Shown here: one piece after another, positions 1 to 9,692 of the stretch | How positions within the stretch are numbered: position 1 is the first letter of the stretch | Layout: every line of letters starts with the position of its first letter | DNA from: Reclinomonas americana ATCC 50394 | Taxonomy: Eukaryota; Jakobida; Jakobea; Jakobida | Direction of reading: 5' to 3' | DNA: 21,190 nt | Assembly (NCBI GenBank): GCA_048213135.1 | Contig: PS015023.1 | Coordinates: 89,402 to 110,591, forward strand | Notes under the pieces: generated by a model | Databases searched by the model: none | The model's input: only the letters and a program-made list of their open reading frames with translations | Told to the model about the DNA's origin: nothing | Program-made: the position numbers and the translations under genes

Positions 1-109
1 CGAACGGACGAACTAGTTGTACGACCACCACACAAAGAACCCACCGACGCGACACGACACAACGACACACTCTCTCGCACACAACAGGACGTCGCGTCGT
101 ACGTACGAC

Positions 110-178
<69 letters not shown>

Positions 179-839
179 GCAAGGAAAGAACCACATCCAC
201 ACTGCCGCAAAGGTTAAAAGTAGTACCGAGACACAAGACACCCAGCGCACCAATTGAGTAATATTCACACTCTCTCAACCGTGAAACGTGACACACATAC
301 AAGGACACTCGTACACAGCCTCCCATTTCGCGAGTCGCTTCTGCCGTCTCAATGACACACGCACGCAGCGCTGTACGCACAGAAAAACGCACGCACGCAA
401 ACGCAACACGTTCTCTCTCTCTCCCACAAACACCCACGCGCGAATCTCGCACGAACAACACATACTAACATGCTCAGGCTCACGCGCTAAGCCAACACAC
501 ACGACGGCCATATTCATGCATTCTCGCACACAAGAACAACCCGAACGCAATCGCACACGCAGAAGCCGCTCTCTCTCTCTCTCTTCCTCTTGTGCATTTT
601 AAACATGCGATAGTTGTGCCTCTCCCATCCCTTCCCTTCGCTCTCTCTGTGCCTCTATCATTCATTCTCTGCACGCGCTCGCTCTCTCTCTCCCTCTCTC
701 TCATACGCATTCCAAGCACAGGCGCTTGCTGTGCCTCTCCCACCTCTCGCGCGCTCTCTCTCTCACACACTCTCACACACGCTTTCTCATGCCCGACAGC
801 CTTCCCCTCTCCCATCCCTTTCCCTTCTCCCACACCCAC
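1..839. other. microsatellite-rich stretch, 3' intron or flank of the Rac gene
   Basis: I see no supportable exon here on either strand. The long open frames are only translations of CA and CT repeats. The Rac-type gene reads leftward and its last visible exon ends at 840 with a good donor (GTGGGT), so part or all of this stretch is probably its next intron. The missing C-terminal exon (G5 tail, final helix, prenylation motif) was looked for here and not found. The stretch contains a CA repeat (111-176) and interrupted CT tracts around 410-425, 572-590 and 677-705. Confidence 0.5.
111..176. repeat. (CA)n microsatellite, about 33 units
   Basis: An uninterrupted dinucleotide run of about 66 bases. 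It is flanked by further CA-rich sequence and lies left of the last recognisable Rac exon. Confidence 0.97.
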
Positions 840-1863
840 CGTGCAGAGCACTCAATGTACTTGACGGCATTGATGGTCTTGCGCATGGCCTCGCCCTCGG
901 CAAACGTCACGCTCTCGGGTCCCTCCGTGCGCAAATCCATCTTGGTGCCGACTGCACTCATGTCGACCAATGAGCGACGCCACACGTCTCTCTCTCTGTT
1001 GCTCACTAACGGCAACGCACCCAACACGAGAGGCACCGACGGCAAGTGGTGGCGAACCTCCGCAAACCACTTCTCCTTGATGTTGTTCAGCGAGTCTCTA
1101 GAGTTCTGCGCTCACCAATCATCAGCTGGGCGAGCACTCATGGAGGAGAGAAAAGGAGTAGGAGAAACAAACCAACGCAAAGCACAAGGCGACGCAGTGT
1201 GTGCCGTGGTAGCTCAATGGACGCAAGCTGTTACAAGGCATGCAAAAGTGAGCGCATCGCCGTCATCACGAGGAGAGAGAAGGAGAAAGCATCGCAGCAC
1301 CGGTCATAGTCCTCCTGCCCAGCCGTATCCTGCGCAACGACGATTCAGTCAACGCACTCAACTCATCCCTTCACCCTCCCTTCCTTACGCACCCACAGAT
1401 GCAGAGCAATACTTGATCCGTCGACAGAGACATTGCACTGCGCGGCACGCAATGAGCACACGCGAGGAAGCTCCACAAAACAAGAGCGACTCACCGTGTA
1501 GTTGTCAAAAACTGAAATGGTGATGCGCGCACCACACACAAGTCAGTCAAATGCACATGCAAACAACACACACAAAACACCAACCTGTGGGTACATACTG
1601 TGTGCGACACACAAAAAAAGTCAACAAACACATTCCTCCGACTCACAAACAGGCACAGACAGACAGACAAACCTCCTCGGGGAACTTGCCCTGTGTGTAC
1701 GCTGCAACACACTAATCAACAACAGGAAAAACACACACGAGCACACAGAGATGCACACACACACACAAGCACACACACACACACACAAAGGCACACTCTT
1801 TTCTCTCTCTCGCACACACACACTCGCTTACACACACTCATACACAGATTCACACACAAACAG

Positions 1864-1925
<62 letters not shown>

Positions 1926-2356
1926 AGAGAGAGACACACACACACAACGGCACACACTTTCTCTCTCTCACACACACTCACACACTCACACTCACACACA
2001 TACACACACAAACGCACACTCACACACACACACACACACTCGCACACTGACACACACAAACGCACACACACACACACACACACTGACACACACACATTCT
2101 CTATCAGACACACTCTTTCCCTCACACTCACACACACTTTCTCCCTGCTTCCCTCCCTTCCTCTCCCCGCCCTCTCCCTCCCTCTCTCTCATACTCACAA
2201 AACAACAGTGATGTCTGCGAGAGTGCGGAGAATGAGTCGCCACGAAATAACACATTATCATGGTGTTTTCCTCACGATAACCATCACCTTTCCTACGGCT
2301 CCGTCGCCGACGACCACACACTTGATGTTGACGTTGGGTTCTTGCGACGCTGCCAT
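840..2356 (-). CDS. Rac-type Rho-family small GTPase (3' end beyond the window)
   Basis: Ten exons on the minus strand: 2288-2356, 2199-2214, 1673-1701, 1585-1597, 1495-1511, 1393-1437, 1301-1329, 1173-1227, 1021-1105 and 840-951. All phases agree and encode 156 residues. The start is the ATG at 2356. Motifs in order are P-loop GDGAVGKT, switch I YVPTVFDNYT, switch [27 protein letters not shown]4 TKMD and G5 ECSA. TKMDLR and EVRHH are Rac-like; Rho has NKKD and Cdc42 has TQID. The family switches between GDP and GTP and controls actin at the membrane. The donor after ECSA leaves the C terminus, including any CAAX box, outside the window. Oddities are exons of 13, 16 and 17 nt, and a G4-G5 segment about ten residues shorter than Rac because the Rho insert helix is absent. 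The second intron is 497 nt of CA/TG repeats. The family call is firm; the exact orthologue is not known. Confidence 0.92.
1741..2130. repeat. CA-rich microsatellite cluster inside the Rac gene intron
   Basis: Interrupted CA repeats with a pure run of about 57 bases at 1866-1922, bordered by short GA and CT tracts. It fills most of the second Rac intron (1702-2198) and explains why that intron is far longer than its neighbours. Open frames on both strands here are repeat translations (poly His-Thr, poly Cys-Val) and are not genes. Confidence 0.9.
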
Positions 2357-2596
2357 TCTATATTTGCAAAAAAACACAAAAACACATATGAGTGAAAAGC
2401 ACGCGCGCGCACAGGCAGTGACTAAGAATAAAGACACACAGACACACAGGAGAGTGAGCAGTGAGTGTGTGAGAGAGAGAGCACACACACGCGAGATGAC
2501 CGGCAATGACGCGTCACAAAAACACACGCAAAAACACACACGCGCGCGCGCTCATTTCTCCTGTCGTCTTGTCTTCTCCTCTCTTGCGCGCACACT

Positions 2597-2712
2597 ATGC
2601 AGAGAGACGCACACACCTCTTTTCCGCACGAGATAAGTAAAGGGCCCACACTGCGCTCCGTTGACTGGGACGGGCTGTGGATTGCGCAGAACACATACTC
2701 GGACGCGGAAAG
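2597..2712 (+). other. possible orphan coding exon
   Basis: A non-repetitive island with an ATG, 38 codons open and a fair donor (AG, then GTGACT). The last third has the G/C-ending codon style of real exons here and translates to words such as VDWDGLWIAQNTYSDAE. I recognise no family and find no convincing next exon before 3386. Joining it to the DD3-3 start exon would put that exon out of frame. It could be a 5'UTR exon, a relic, or chance. Confidence 0.22.
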
Positions 2713-2820
2713 GTGACTTGCTCTCTTGCTCACACTCTGTTACTCTCTTTGTGTGTGTGTGCGTGTCTGTTCGTCTCTGCTTGCCGTGAATGATTGGAGA
2801 GAGTGACATGAAAAAAGTTT

Positions 2821-2832
2821 ACCATATATGGT
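2821..2832. promoter_or_regulatory. CArG-box palindrome (MADS/SRF-type site)
   Basis: ACCATATATGGT is a 12-base perfect palindrome containing CC(A/T)6GG, the core bound by SRF-type MADS-box factors. It lies about 465 bp upstream of the Rac start codon and 555 bp upstream of the DD3-3 start codon. The match is seen directly; its function is inferred. Confidence 0.45.
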
Positions 2833-2982
2833 CATGTCGTCTTGCGCATATGCACTCACACTTTTTCTCTGTCTTTCTTTTCCCGCGCGCGTGCGTTTGT
2901 GTGCGTTTATACTGAGGCACACACAGAGAGAGTGTGTGTGAGAGAGAGAGTGAGTTGATCCGACTTTCTAGACCGAGCGGTT

Positions 2983-2994
2983 GCCTATATAGGC
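2983..2994. promoter_or_regulatory. second CArG-box palindrome / TATA-like element
   Basis: GCCTATATAGGC is a 12-base perfect palindrome with a CC(A/T)6GG core, centred 162 bp from the first. Its TATATA centre could instead be a TATA box. It sits about 390 bp upstream of the DD3-3 start codon in a short non-repetitive island. Confidence 0.42.
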
Positions 2995-3124
2995 TGCATG
3001 CTCTTTCTCACACACTCACTCTCACACTCATACACTCACACTCTCTCGCACACAAGTCATTCATTGATGCATTCATTCATTCACAAATGCACATTCATTT
3101 CTCATTCACTCAGACACAGTAATT

Positions 3125-3128
<4 letters not shown>

Positions 3129-3155
<27 letters not shown>
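3129..3155. repeat. (GA)n microsatellite
   Basis: A short pure GA run. It is followed by TCAC/CTCA repeats and a CT tract that leads up to the DD3-3 start codon. Confidence 0.9.
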
Positions 3156-3385
3156 GAGTGGCTCGCTCACAGACACACACTCACACACTCCTTCATTTAC
3201 ACACTTGAGAGAAAGAGAGGGCTCTCTCGTACACAGACGCACGCACACTCACACTCACTCCTTCACTCACTCTCTCTCACTCTCATTCACTCACTCACTC
3301 ACTCACTCCTTTACTCACTCACTCTCACTCACCCTTCCCTCCCTTCCTCCTTCTCCTTCCCCTTCCCCTTCTCTCTCTCTCTCAG

Positions 3386-6300
3386 ATGCGGCGACTTGCA
3401 CACAAGTCGAATGCCTCTGTGCTGGTGATTGTGGTGCTGCTGTTGGCGACTGTGGCGGTCGGTGATGTGTATCTGCATTCGCCTCCGGGAAGCAACAATC
3501 GGTGAGTGTATGAGGGGAAGAGAGAGGAAAGCAGGCTTGACGGGTCTTCCTTCACTCCGTGCTCCTCTCCTCTCTCTCTCTCGCTCATCTTCCTCCCCAT
3601 CACACCGCAGTCTTGTTTCACTCTGTTCCGTATGTCATTGGCGCTCGTCGCTCTTTTGTCGGTCCCTCTCTGCCTTTTCTTCCTACCGGTGTCTCTTCGC
3701 TTCGTGTCCATTTCGTCTCTCTCTCTCTGTTCTCTTTCTGCTCTCTCTCTCTTCCTCTTTTATCACTTCCACCTTCTCCGTTTCATTCTCTCTTATCCTC
3801 GTGTCATTGGCGCGCTCGTCCCTCTTCTGTCGGTCCCTCTCTGCCTCTTCTTCCTCCCAGTGTCTCTTCGCTTCGTGTCCTGTTCGTCTCTCGTCGTCTC
3901 TCTCTGCTCTTTCTCTCACTTTTCTATCACTTCCTCTTTCCCTCATTTCAGTCTCTCTGTTCCTGATGACTTCGGCTTCTTTTGCATCCTTCTTCTGCCA
4001 GTCCCTTTCTGCCCCCTCTTTCTCCCATGTCTCTTCAGTTCGTGTTCTTGCATCTCCCTATCCTCTTTACTCTGTTCTCACCTTGCGGGTCATTCCAGCA
4101 CCCTTCTTTCTGTCGCGTTCGTTCCTCATTAATCATTCTCGTTGCCCACTCTTTCCCCTCACCCGCCATTTCCCTCTTGCAGCCTGAACGAGGACACCAA
4201 CAACCGAGCCAACAACAACCGGTGCGCTTGTTTTTCACCGCTTCACCATTCTCTCTCCTCTCGCCACTCATCTCTTCCCCACCCCTCGCAGCCTGTTCAA
4301 CTCACAGAACAACAACCGTGGTGGCTACAACGTGGGCGAGAACTGCCCGAACGGCTGGTCCGACATTTCTCCGTCGGATGGTCACACGAGCGGAACGTTG
4401 CGCACATTCCTTCTGCATATCCTCCACTCTCTCCACCCACTCACTCGTGGTGTGCGCTGCGACACAGTCGAGTCACATGCACGGGCGCCGCCGATGGCTC
4501 CGTGGCCGACTTGTCACAGCCGCAAGAGCAAGTTACGCGCGCGCACACACTCGTCTCTCGTGTGGTCTTGTTGCTCATCCAACGACACAGGGTCCCTTGC
4601 GGTATCTCGAGGACTCGCTGGTGTACATTGAGTGGACGAACCAGCACGCCTGCGGTCAGCAGCAGGGCAAGGTGTTCTGCAACATTGTGCTGCAGTACAT
4701 GTGCTGGCCGGTGCGTGTTGATCCATGTCTCTCTCAGCTCGTCCATGTCTGGTCCTTCCCTTGCCCACTCCATTGTTCTCGCTGAATCTGTCTCTCTCTT
4801 TCTTTCTTTCTTTCTCTCTCTCTCTCTTCGACATCTTGATCAATCACGCTCTGTACCTATCTCGCTCCTCGTCCTCTCTGTCCATTCTTCTCTTTATTCG
4901 CGTTGCTTTCTCTGACTCGCTCGCTTTCTCTCCCATGCTTCGTCGCCCTGCACTCCCTTCTTGTTCGTGCAGTAATGTATTCCTTCACTTCGTTGCGTGT
5001 GCTTCCTCTCATTTGATCGCTTTCTCTCCCTCGCATCCTCCCACTCTCTGTTAGTCCATAATTCCGCGTATCCCTCTTTCCCCCTCTCTCTCTCGTTGTT
5101 TCCTCTCCTCTCTCCACTCTTCCCTCTACCCTTTCCTCCCTCACACCACCTCCCTTCCCTATATGGCACAGGGCACACCCGCCAACCCCGTCGGCTACGA
5201 GGGCGAAACCACCGGTCTCACCGACGGCACCACCCCGAACGGCAACCAACCCGACATTGGCCAGCACGAGCCAACGACCTTTTACGAGAAGTGCCGCACC
5301 CGCAAGCGCAACGATGGTCTCTACAAGGCCGACCAAAACCTGCCGGCCAACTCCAAGGCGATTAACACGCGCCAGAACCCGAATGGTGAGTGCACGGAAT
5401 ATCTCAACTCTTTACACGCACGCTGTCAATACGTACCTCTGTGTGTGAGCCTCTCTGTCATTGGAGGAAGAGTGGGGGAAGGAAGGAAGAAGGAGTGAGG
5501 GGTGATGGAAGGAACCCCTTGATCCTTGACCTTCTTTTCACCTCGTTGATGTTGCCAGCACTCTGTCAGTGGGGGATGAGTGGAGAAGTGAAGGAGGGAG
5601 GGGGGAGACGGAAGGAACCCATTGACCCTTGACCTTCTTTGCACCTCGTTGATGTTCCCAGCACTCTTCTTCACCATTCTCCGCTCTCATTTTCGCTCGA
5701 TCACGCAACCTTCCTTCTCGCTCGCTTTCTCCGATTCTTGCCCACTCCTCGCCACTTGGGTCTGTTCTTCTCTTTCGGTTCGTCTCTCTCGCTCACGACT
5801 CCTTTCACCGTCTCCCCATACTTCCCCTCACCCTTCTCCCTCTCCCCTCACCCTTCCCCTCACCCTTTTCCTCGCCCTTCTTCTCACCCCTTTCCCTTTC
5901 CTTCCCCCACTCCCTTCTCTTCTCACTTTGCTTTCGCCGTCTCCTTCCCTCCCCTCCTGCCTTCCCCCTCACCCTTTCCTTCCCCTCTCCTCACCCTTTC
6001 CCTCCTCATCCCCTCCCTTTCTGCAGGCAACCGCTCGGGCTCGGAGTGCCCGGAGGAGCGCGACTACTACCCCTACTGGCACCCGAGCCCATGGGTCGAC
6101 GTCGCCGTGTTCACCGACGAACCCGGCCGCTGCTCGTACTACAAGCAAAACTCCGGCAACCGCAACCCGAAGAACGAGTGCGCCTGCTCATCGTCCTGCA
6201 CGGCCGGCTCCGACCAGGCCGCCGCCTGCTGGCAACACAACACCGAAACGGGCTGCTCGGTGAGCACCCACCGTCGCTCGTCCTCTTTGCTCTTTCTGCC

Positions 6301-8549
6301 TAACTTGTCGTCTTGGGTGTGCAGGCGGAGGCCGGTTGCCAGTGGGTACAAAAGACGCACGTCGATTTCTGGGACACCACATTCGACTCAATGAGCCCGA
6401 ACAACCTCCCCGAGGTCGAATGCATCGAGACTCCCTTCAACCGCGACAACCATCTCGGTGACAATCCCATGGGCACCAACAACTACTACTGGTGGCGTGT
6501 GCCGAGCACCAGCCAGGCGTGCGGTGCCAATGGCGCCGACTGCGAGATGTGCACTTTCCGCCTGCGCTACAACATCACCACTGCCGACTACAACAACCTG
6601 CAGCAGTGGCAAGTGGCCGACAATGCCGTGTGGCAGAGTTGCGGGATTCAAACTCTCTTTGCACCTCCTTCGCTTCCTCATCATCGCTCTGCTGCATCGC
6701 AGGCCTCAACAAGCCCGTCGACTACTTCTTTGTCGACAGTCGCTTGAATGGCGCGCAGTCGATTCTCATGGACGGTGTCTCCAATTACTTTGCACGCAAC
6801 CAAGGTGGGTGTCGCACGCAGGCACACGCAGGTCACAGTGAGTGAGAGAGGGAGAGAGGAAGTTGGAGAGAAGCGAGACAGAGAGGAGAGAAGAGAAGAC
6901 AAAGAAATATGAGAGAGGAGGTGCAATGACATGGCTCGTGTCTCTCTGTGATTCCCCCTCTGCTCTCCAGTTCTCGTCGTCATTTTGTGACATATTCCTT
7001 TCAATTTTGTCTCTTCTCGCGCGCACTCTCTCTCCACGTCTTCTGTTCGTTTTTGCTTCTCCCCTTCTCATCCACATTACTCTTTCATTACTCTGTCTCT
7101 GTTCCACTCGTTTGTTTCTCCCCTTCTCGTCCCTTCTCGCCTCTTTCTTGCCTTCTTCACTCACTCTTTTCTCTTCATCTTCTTGTTCCCATCACAATCT
7201 GTGTCACTTGTGTGCCTTTCTGACTGTCTCTTGCTGCTCTCTCTCCTCATCCTCCCTCCCCTCCCTCCCCTCCCCCTTCCCATTTCACAGACGTGGACAC
7301 CCAAGTCGACGGCGCCCTCCGCCTCGCCCTCAACACCGCGCAGACCGGCCGCACCTTCCAAGACCGCACGCACCGCTTCGTGATTCAGAATCGCTCACTG
7401 CACGGCATCGGCGACCAAGACTGCATCATCAACGTGCTGCGGCGCGGTCGCCGCGGCAACATTGTGCAAGTGTATCCGGCTGTGGAGTACGACTTTACGC
7501 CGAACTACCTACACATGTACACGCAAGACTACGTCATGTGGCAGTGGACCGGGTCGAACACGCAGCCAGCCGGCAACGAAGGCGAGGGCAAGGCGCAGAC
7601 CGATCGCTCCAACCTGGTGGAGCTGGAGGACCTCATGCTCAACCTGCCGCGTCCGTGGTCGGAGGATGTGATGAACAAGTTGTTTGACGACCGCAACGAG
7701 GCCATTCGCTATGCCACCTCTGGCAAGTGCATCAGTCCGCAGGATTGCACGGTACGTTGTGTGTGAGAGAGAGAGAAGTGTGGAGAAGTGCAGAGATCAT
7801 GTGTGTGGGCCTGCGTGTTTTGTGTGCGTGTTTGTGTGTGCGAGGTTGTGTGCGTGTGTTTTGTGCCTCTTGTGAGCCTTTCTGTGTCTTTCCATGCCTC
7901 TGTACGCATGTGTGCCTCCTGTGAGCCTTTCTGTGCCTCTCCGTGCCTCTGTGTCTTTCCATGCCACTTGTGAGCCTTTCGGTGCCTTTCCGTGCCTCCG
8001 TGTGTGTGCCATTCTGTGCCTGTGCGCGTGTGTGCCTCTTGTGAGCCTCTCTGTGCCTTGTCGTGCCTCTGTGTGTGTGTGCCTCTCGTGAGCCTCTCTG
8101 TGTTTTTCGTACCTCTGCTCCTGCGTGCCTGTGTGTGCCTCCTGTGAGTCATTCTGTGTCCTTCCATCCCCTGTGTGTGTGCCTTGCTGTGTCATTCCGT
8201 GCCTGCGCGCGTGTATGCCTCTTGTGTACCTCCTGTGTGTCTTTGTGTGCCATCTCATGCCTCTGTGCCTTTCTGTGCCTTTCCGTGCCTCTTGTGTCCT
8301 CCCTGTGCCCTTCCGTGCCTTTGTTTACCTCCGTGACCAACCTTGTGTGTTTAGGTCAACGCAACTCTGGACGACGCTCCCGCCTACTTCCTCGGCGGCA
8401 GGAAGCCCATGCGCGGCGGCAAGTGGTACTACATGGACACGCGCAACAACAATTTCTCGAATCGCAGCACCAAGGCCACGATCGAAGTGAGCGGCACTCG
8501 CACCGGCCCCTGCGCGGTGCAGTACCCACCGCAGCAGCAACTCCTCTAG
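3386..8549 (+). CDS. secreted DD3-3 family protein, 11 exons, about 653 aa
   Basis: Exons: 3386-3501, 4183-4221, 4292-4396, 4468-4531, 4591-4710, 5172-5385, 6027-6259, 6325-6637, 6703-6804, 7291-7751 and 8355-8549 (stop TAG). Phases agree at all ten introns. The protein begins with a signal peptide (residues 1-26, hydrophobic VLVIVVLLLATVAVG), then DVYLHSPPGSNNR and an Asn-rich stretch (SQNNNRGGYN). Landmarks I associate with Dictyostelium DD3-3 follow: IEWTNQHACG, NIVLQYMC, TADQN-like KADQN, CPEERDYYPYWHPSPW, NTAQTGRTFQDR, GNIVQVYPAVEYDF, WQWTGSN, TDRSN and TRNNNFSNRS near the end. The last third looks cupredoxin-like but lacks obvious His/Cys/Met copper ligands. There are many Cys, no transmembrane helix after the signal and no GPI-like tail, so it is probably secreted. 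The molecular function of the family is not known to me. Codons are strongly G/C-ending. The family name comes from remembered motifs, not a search. Confidence 0.85.
3634..4060. repeat. diverged 170-bp direct repeats in DD3-3 intron 1
   Basis: Intron 1 (3502-4182) is pyrimidine-rich. The block starting GTCATTGGCG at 3634 recurs 169 bp later at 3803 with few differences through TCTTCGCTTCGTGTCC. A weaker third copy begins near 3998 (AGTCCCTTTCTGCC to TTCGTGTTC). Confidence 0.75.
5454..5668. repeat. tandem duplication of about 105 bp in DD3-3 intron 5
   Basis: Two adjacent copies each run from CTCTGTCA, through a purine-rich GGAAGGA segment, to GGAAGGAACCC, TTGACCTTCTTT, CACCTCGTTGATGTT and CCAGCACTCT. 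Matching points lie about 103-108 bp apart. The copies differ by scattered substitutions and small indels. Confidence 0.8.
5815..6020. repeat. CCCTT/CCCTCACC minisatellite at the 3' end of DD3-3 intron 5
   Basis: An almost purely pyrimidine array of variants of CCCTTCCCCTCACC running up to the acceptor at 6026. The complementary strand carries many runs of three to four G. It serves as an unusually long polypyrimidine tract before exon 7. Confidence 0.8.
7866..8330. repeat. TGTGCCTCTTGTGAGCC minisatellite in the last DD3-3 intron
   Basis: The last intron (7752-8354) is filled by imperfect copies of a unit of roughly 48 bp built from TGTGCCTCYTGTGAGCC, TTTCTGTGCC and TTTCCGTGCCTC. GTGAGCC or a close variant begins at 7872, 7921, 7970, 8041, 8088 and 8144. 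Copies vary in length and are head to tail with no unique spacers. Confidence 0.85.
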
Positions 8550-8710
8550 ACCCACGTGCTTGCTCGTCTTTTCTCTTTACTCTGTGCATAGTTCCGTCTG
8601 CTCCTCTCGGCGAGTGAGCCATTCATTAAAACCTCGCAATAACAACAGTTTCCCAATGCAACAAAGTGTTCACTGCGGTTTTCGCGCGTGGCGGCAAGCT
8701 TTTTCTTTCT
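8550..8710 (+). other. DD3-3 3' untranslated region
   Basis: The sequence after the TAG contains ATTAAA at 8625-8630, a common polyadenylation signal variant, 76 bases after the stop. It ends at an assembly gap in a TTTTTCTTTC tract. Confidence 0.55.
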
Positions 8711-9449
8711 NNNNNNNNNNNNNNNNNNNNNNNNNNNNNNNNNNNNNNNNNNNNNNNNNNNNNNNNNNNNNNNNNNNNNNNNNNNNNNNNNNNNNNNNNN
8801 NNNNNNNNNNNNNNNNNNNNNNNNNNNNNNNNNNNNNNNNNNNNNNNNNNNNNNNNNNNNNNNNNNNNNNNNNNNNNNNNNNNNNNNNNNNNNNNNNNNN
8901 NNNNNNNNNNNNNNNNNNNNNNNNNNNNNNNNNNNNNNNNNNNNNNNNNNNNNNNNNNNNNNNNNNNNNNNNNNNNNNNNNNNNNNNNNNNNNNNNNNNN
9001 NNNNNNNNNNNNNNNNNNNNNNNNNNNNNNNNNNNNNNNNNNNNNNNNNNNNNNNNNNNNNNNNNNNNNNNNNNNNNNNNNNNNNNNNNNNNNNNNNNNN
9101 NNNNNNNNNNNNNNNNNNNNNNNNNNNNNNNNNNNNNNNNNNNNNNNNNNNNNNNNNNNNNNNNNNNNNNNNNNNNNNNNNNNNNNNNNNNNNNNNNNNN
9201 NNNNNNNNNNNNNNNNNNNNNNNNNNNNNNNNNNNNNNNNNNNNNNNNNNNNNNNNNNNNNNNNNNNNNNNNNNNNNNNNNNNNNNNNNNNNNNNNNNNN
9301 NNNNNNNNNNNNNNNNNNNNNNNNNNNNNNNNNNNNNNNNNNNNNNNNNNNNNNNNNNNNNNNNNNNNNNNNNNNNNNNNNNNNNNNNNNNNNNNNNNNN
9401 NNNNNNNNNNNNNNNNNNNNNNNNNNNNNNNNNNNNNNNNNNNNNNNNN
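8711..9449. other. assembly gap (739 N)
   Basis: Unsequenced. It separates the 3' ends of two convergent genes and is bordered on both sides by T-rich simple sequence, so it probably reflects a repeat that did not assemble. Any gene inside is invisible. Confidence 0.99.
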
Positions 9450-9692
9450 TTTTTTCTTTTTCTTGAGCAAACAACGGCGCATACAAGTACACAGACACGC
9501 ACACACACACGAACGGAGCAAAAAAAGCGAGAGGACGAGGATAGCGTGAGAAGAACGGAAGGGGGGAAGAGAGAGAAGAGAGAGAACAGAGCAAGGAGCA
9601 AGGCGCAGCAGCAACAGCGAACACACGACAAAGACGCGAAGAACAACAATATTGGTGGGCCCAGTCGACCTGAGCGAACGAGCGAGCGTGGA
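9450..9692 (-). other. 3' flank of the short coiled-coil gene
   Basis: No coding evidence. Purine-rich on the plus strand (GAGAGAAGAG, CAGCAGCAACAG). It lies downstream of the minus-strand stop at 9693 and should hold its 3'UTR; no clear AATAAA was seen. Confidence 0.4.

Larger units (their letters stand above)
2357..3385. promoter_or_regulatory. divergent intergenic region between the Rac and DD3-3 genes
   Basis: About 1 kb lies between the start codons of two divergently transcribed genes, so it should hold both promoters. It is made of CA, CT, TCAC and GA simple repeats with two non-repetitive islands: a candidate exon (2597-2712) and a stretch around 2955-3000. Two perfect CC(A/T)6GG palindromes lie at 2822-2831 and 2984-2993. 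The second overlaps a TATATA sequence that could also serve as a TATA element. Confidence 0.55.

Noticed and set aside
17-2211. Long open frames on both strands rich in His/Thr, Cys/Val or Ser/Leu
   Set aside because: They are translations of CA and CT microsatellites, overlap each other on both strands, and lie in or beside introns of the Rac gene.
3506-4187. Ser/Leu/Phe-rich open frames of 130-250 codons looking like membrane proteins
   Set aside because: They are all CT-rich intron 1 of the DD3-3 gene, bounded by a good donor at 3502 and acceptor at 4182.
4332-4590. Donor at AAC/GTGGGC giving a shorter DD3-3 exon 3
   Set aside because: The following codons are exon-like and a two-intron solution (4397-4467 and 4532-4590) fits phase and normal intron length.
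7866-8330. CRISPR-like repeated array
   Set aside because: Units vary in length and sequence, have no unique spacers, and fill a eukaryotic intron.
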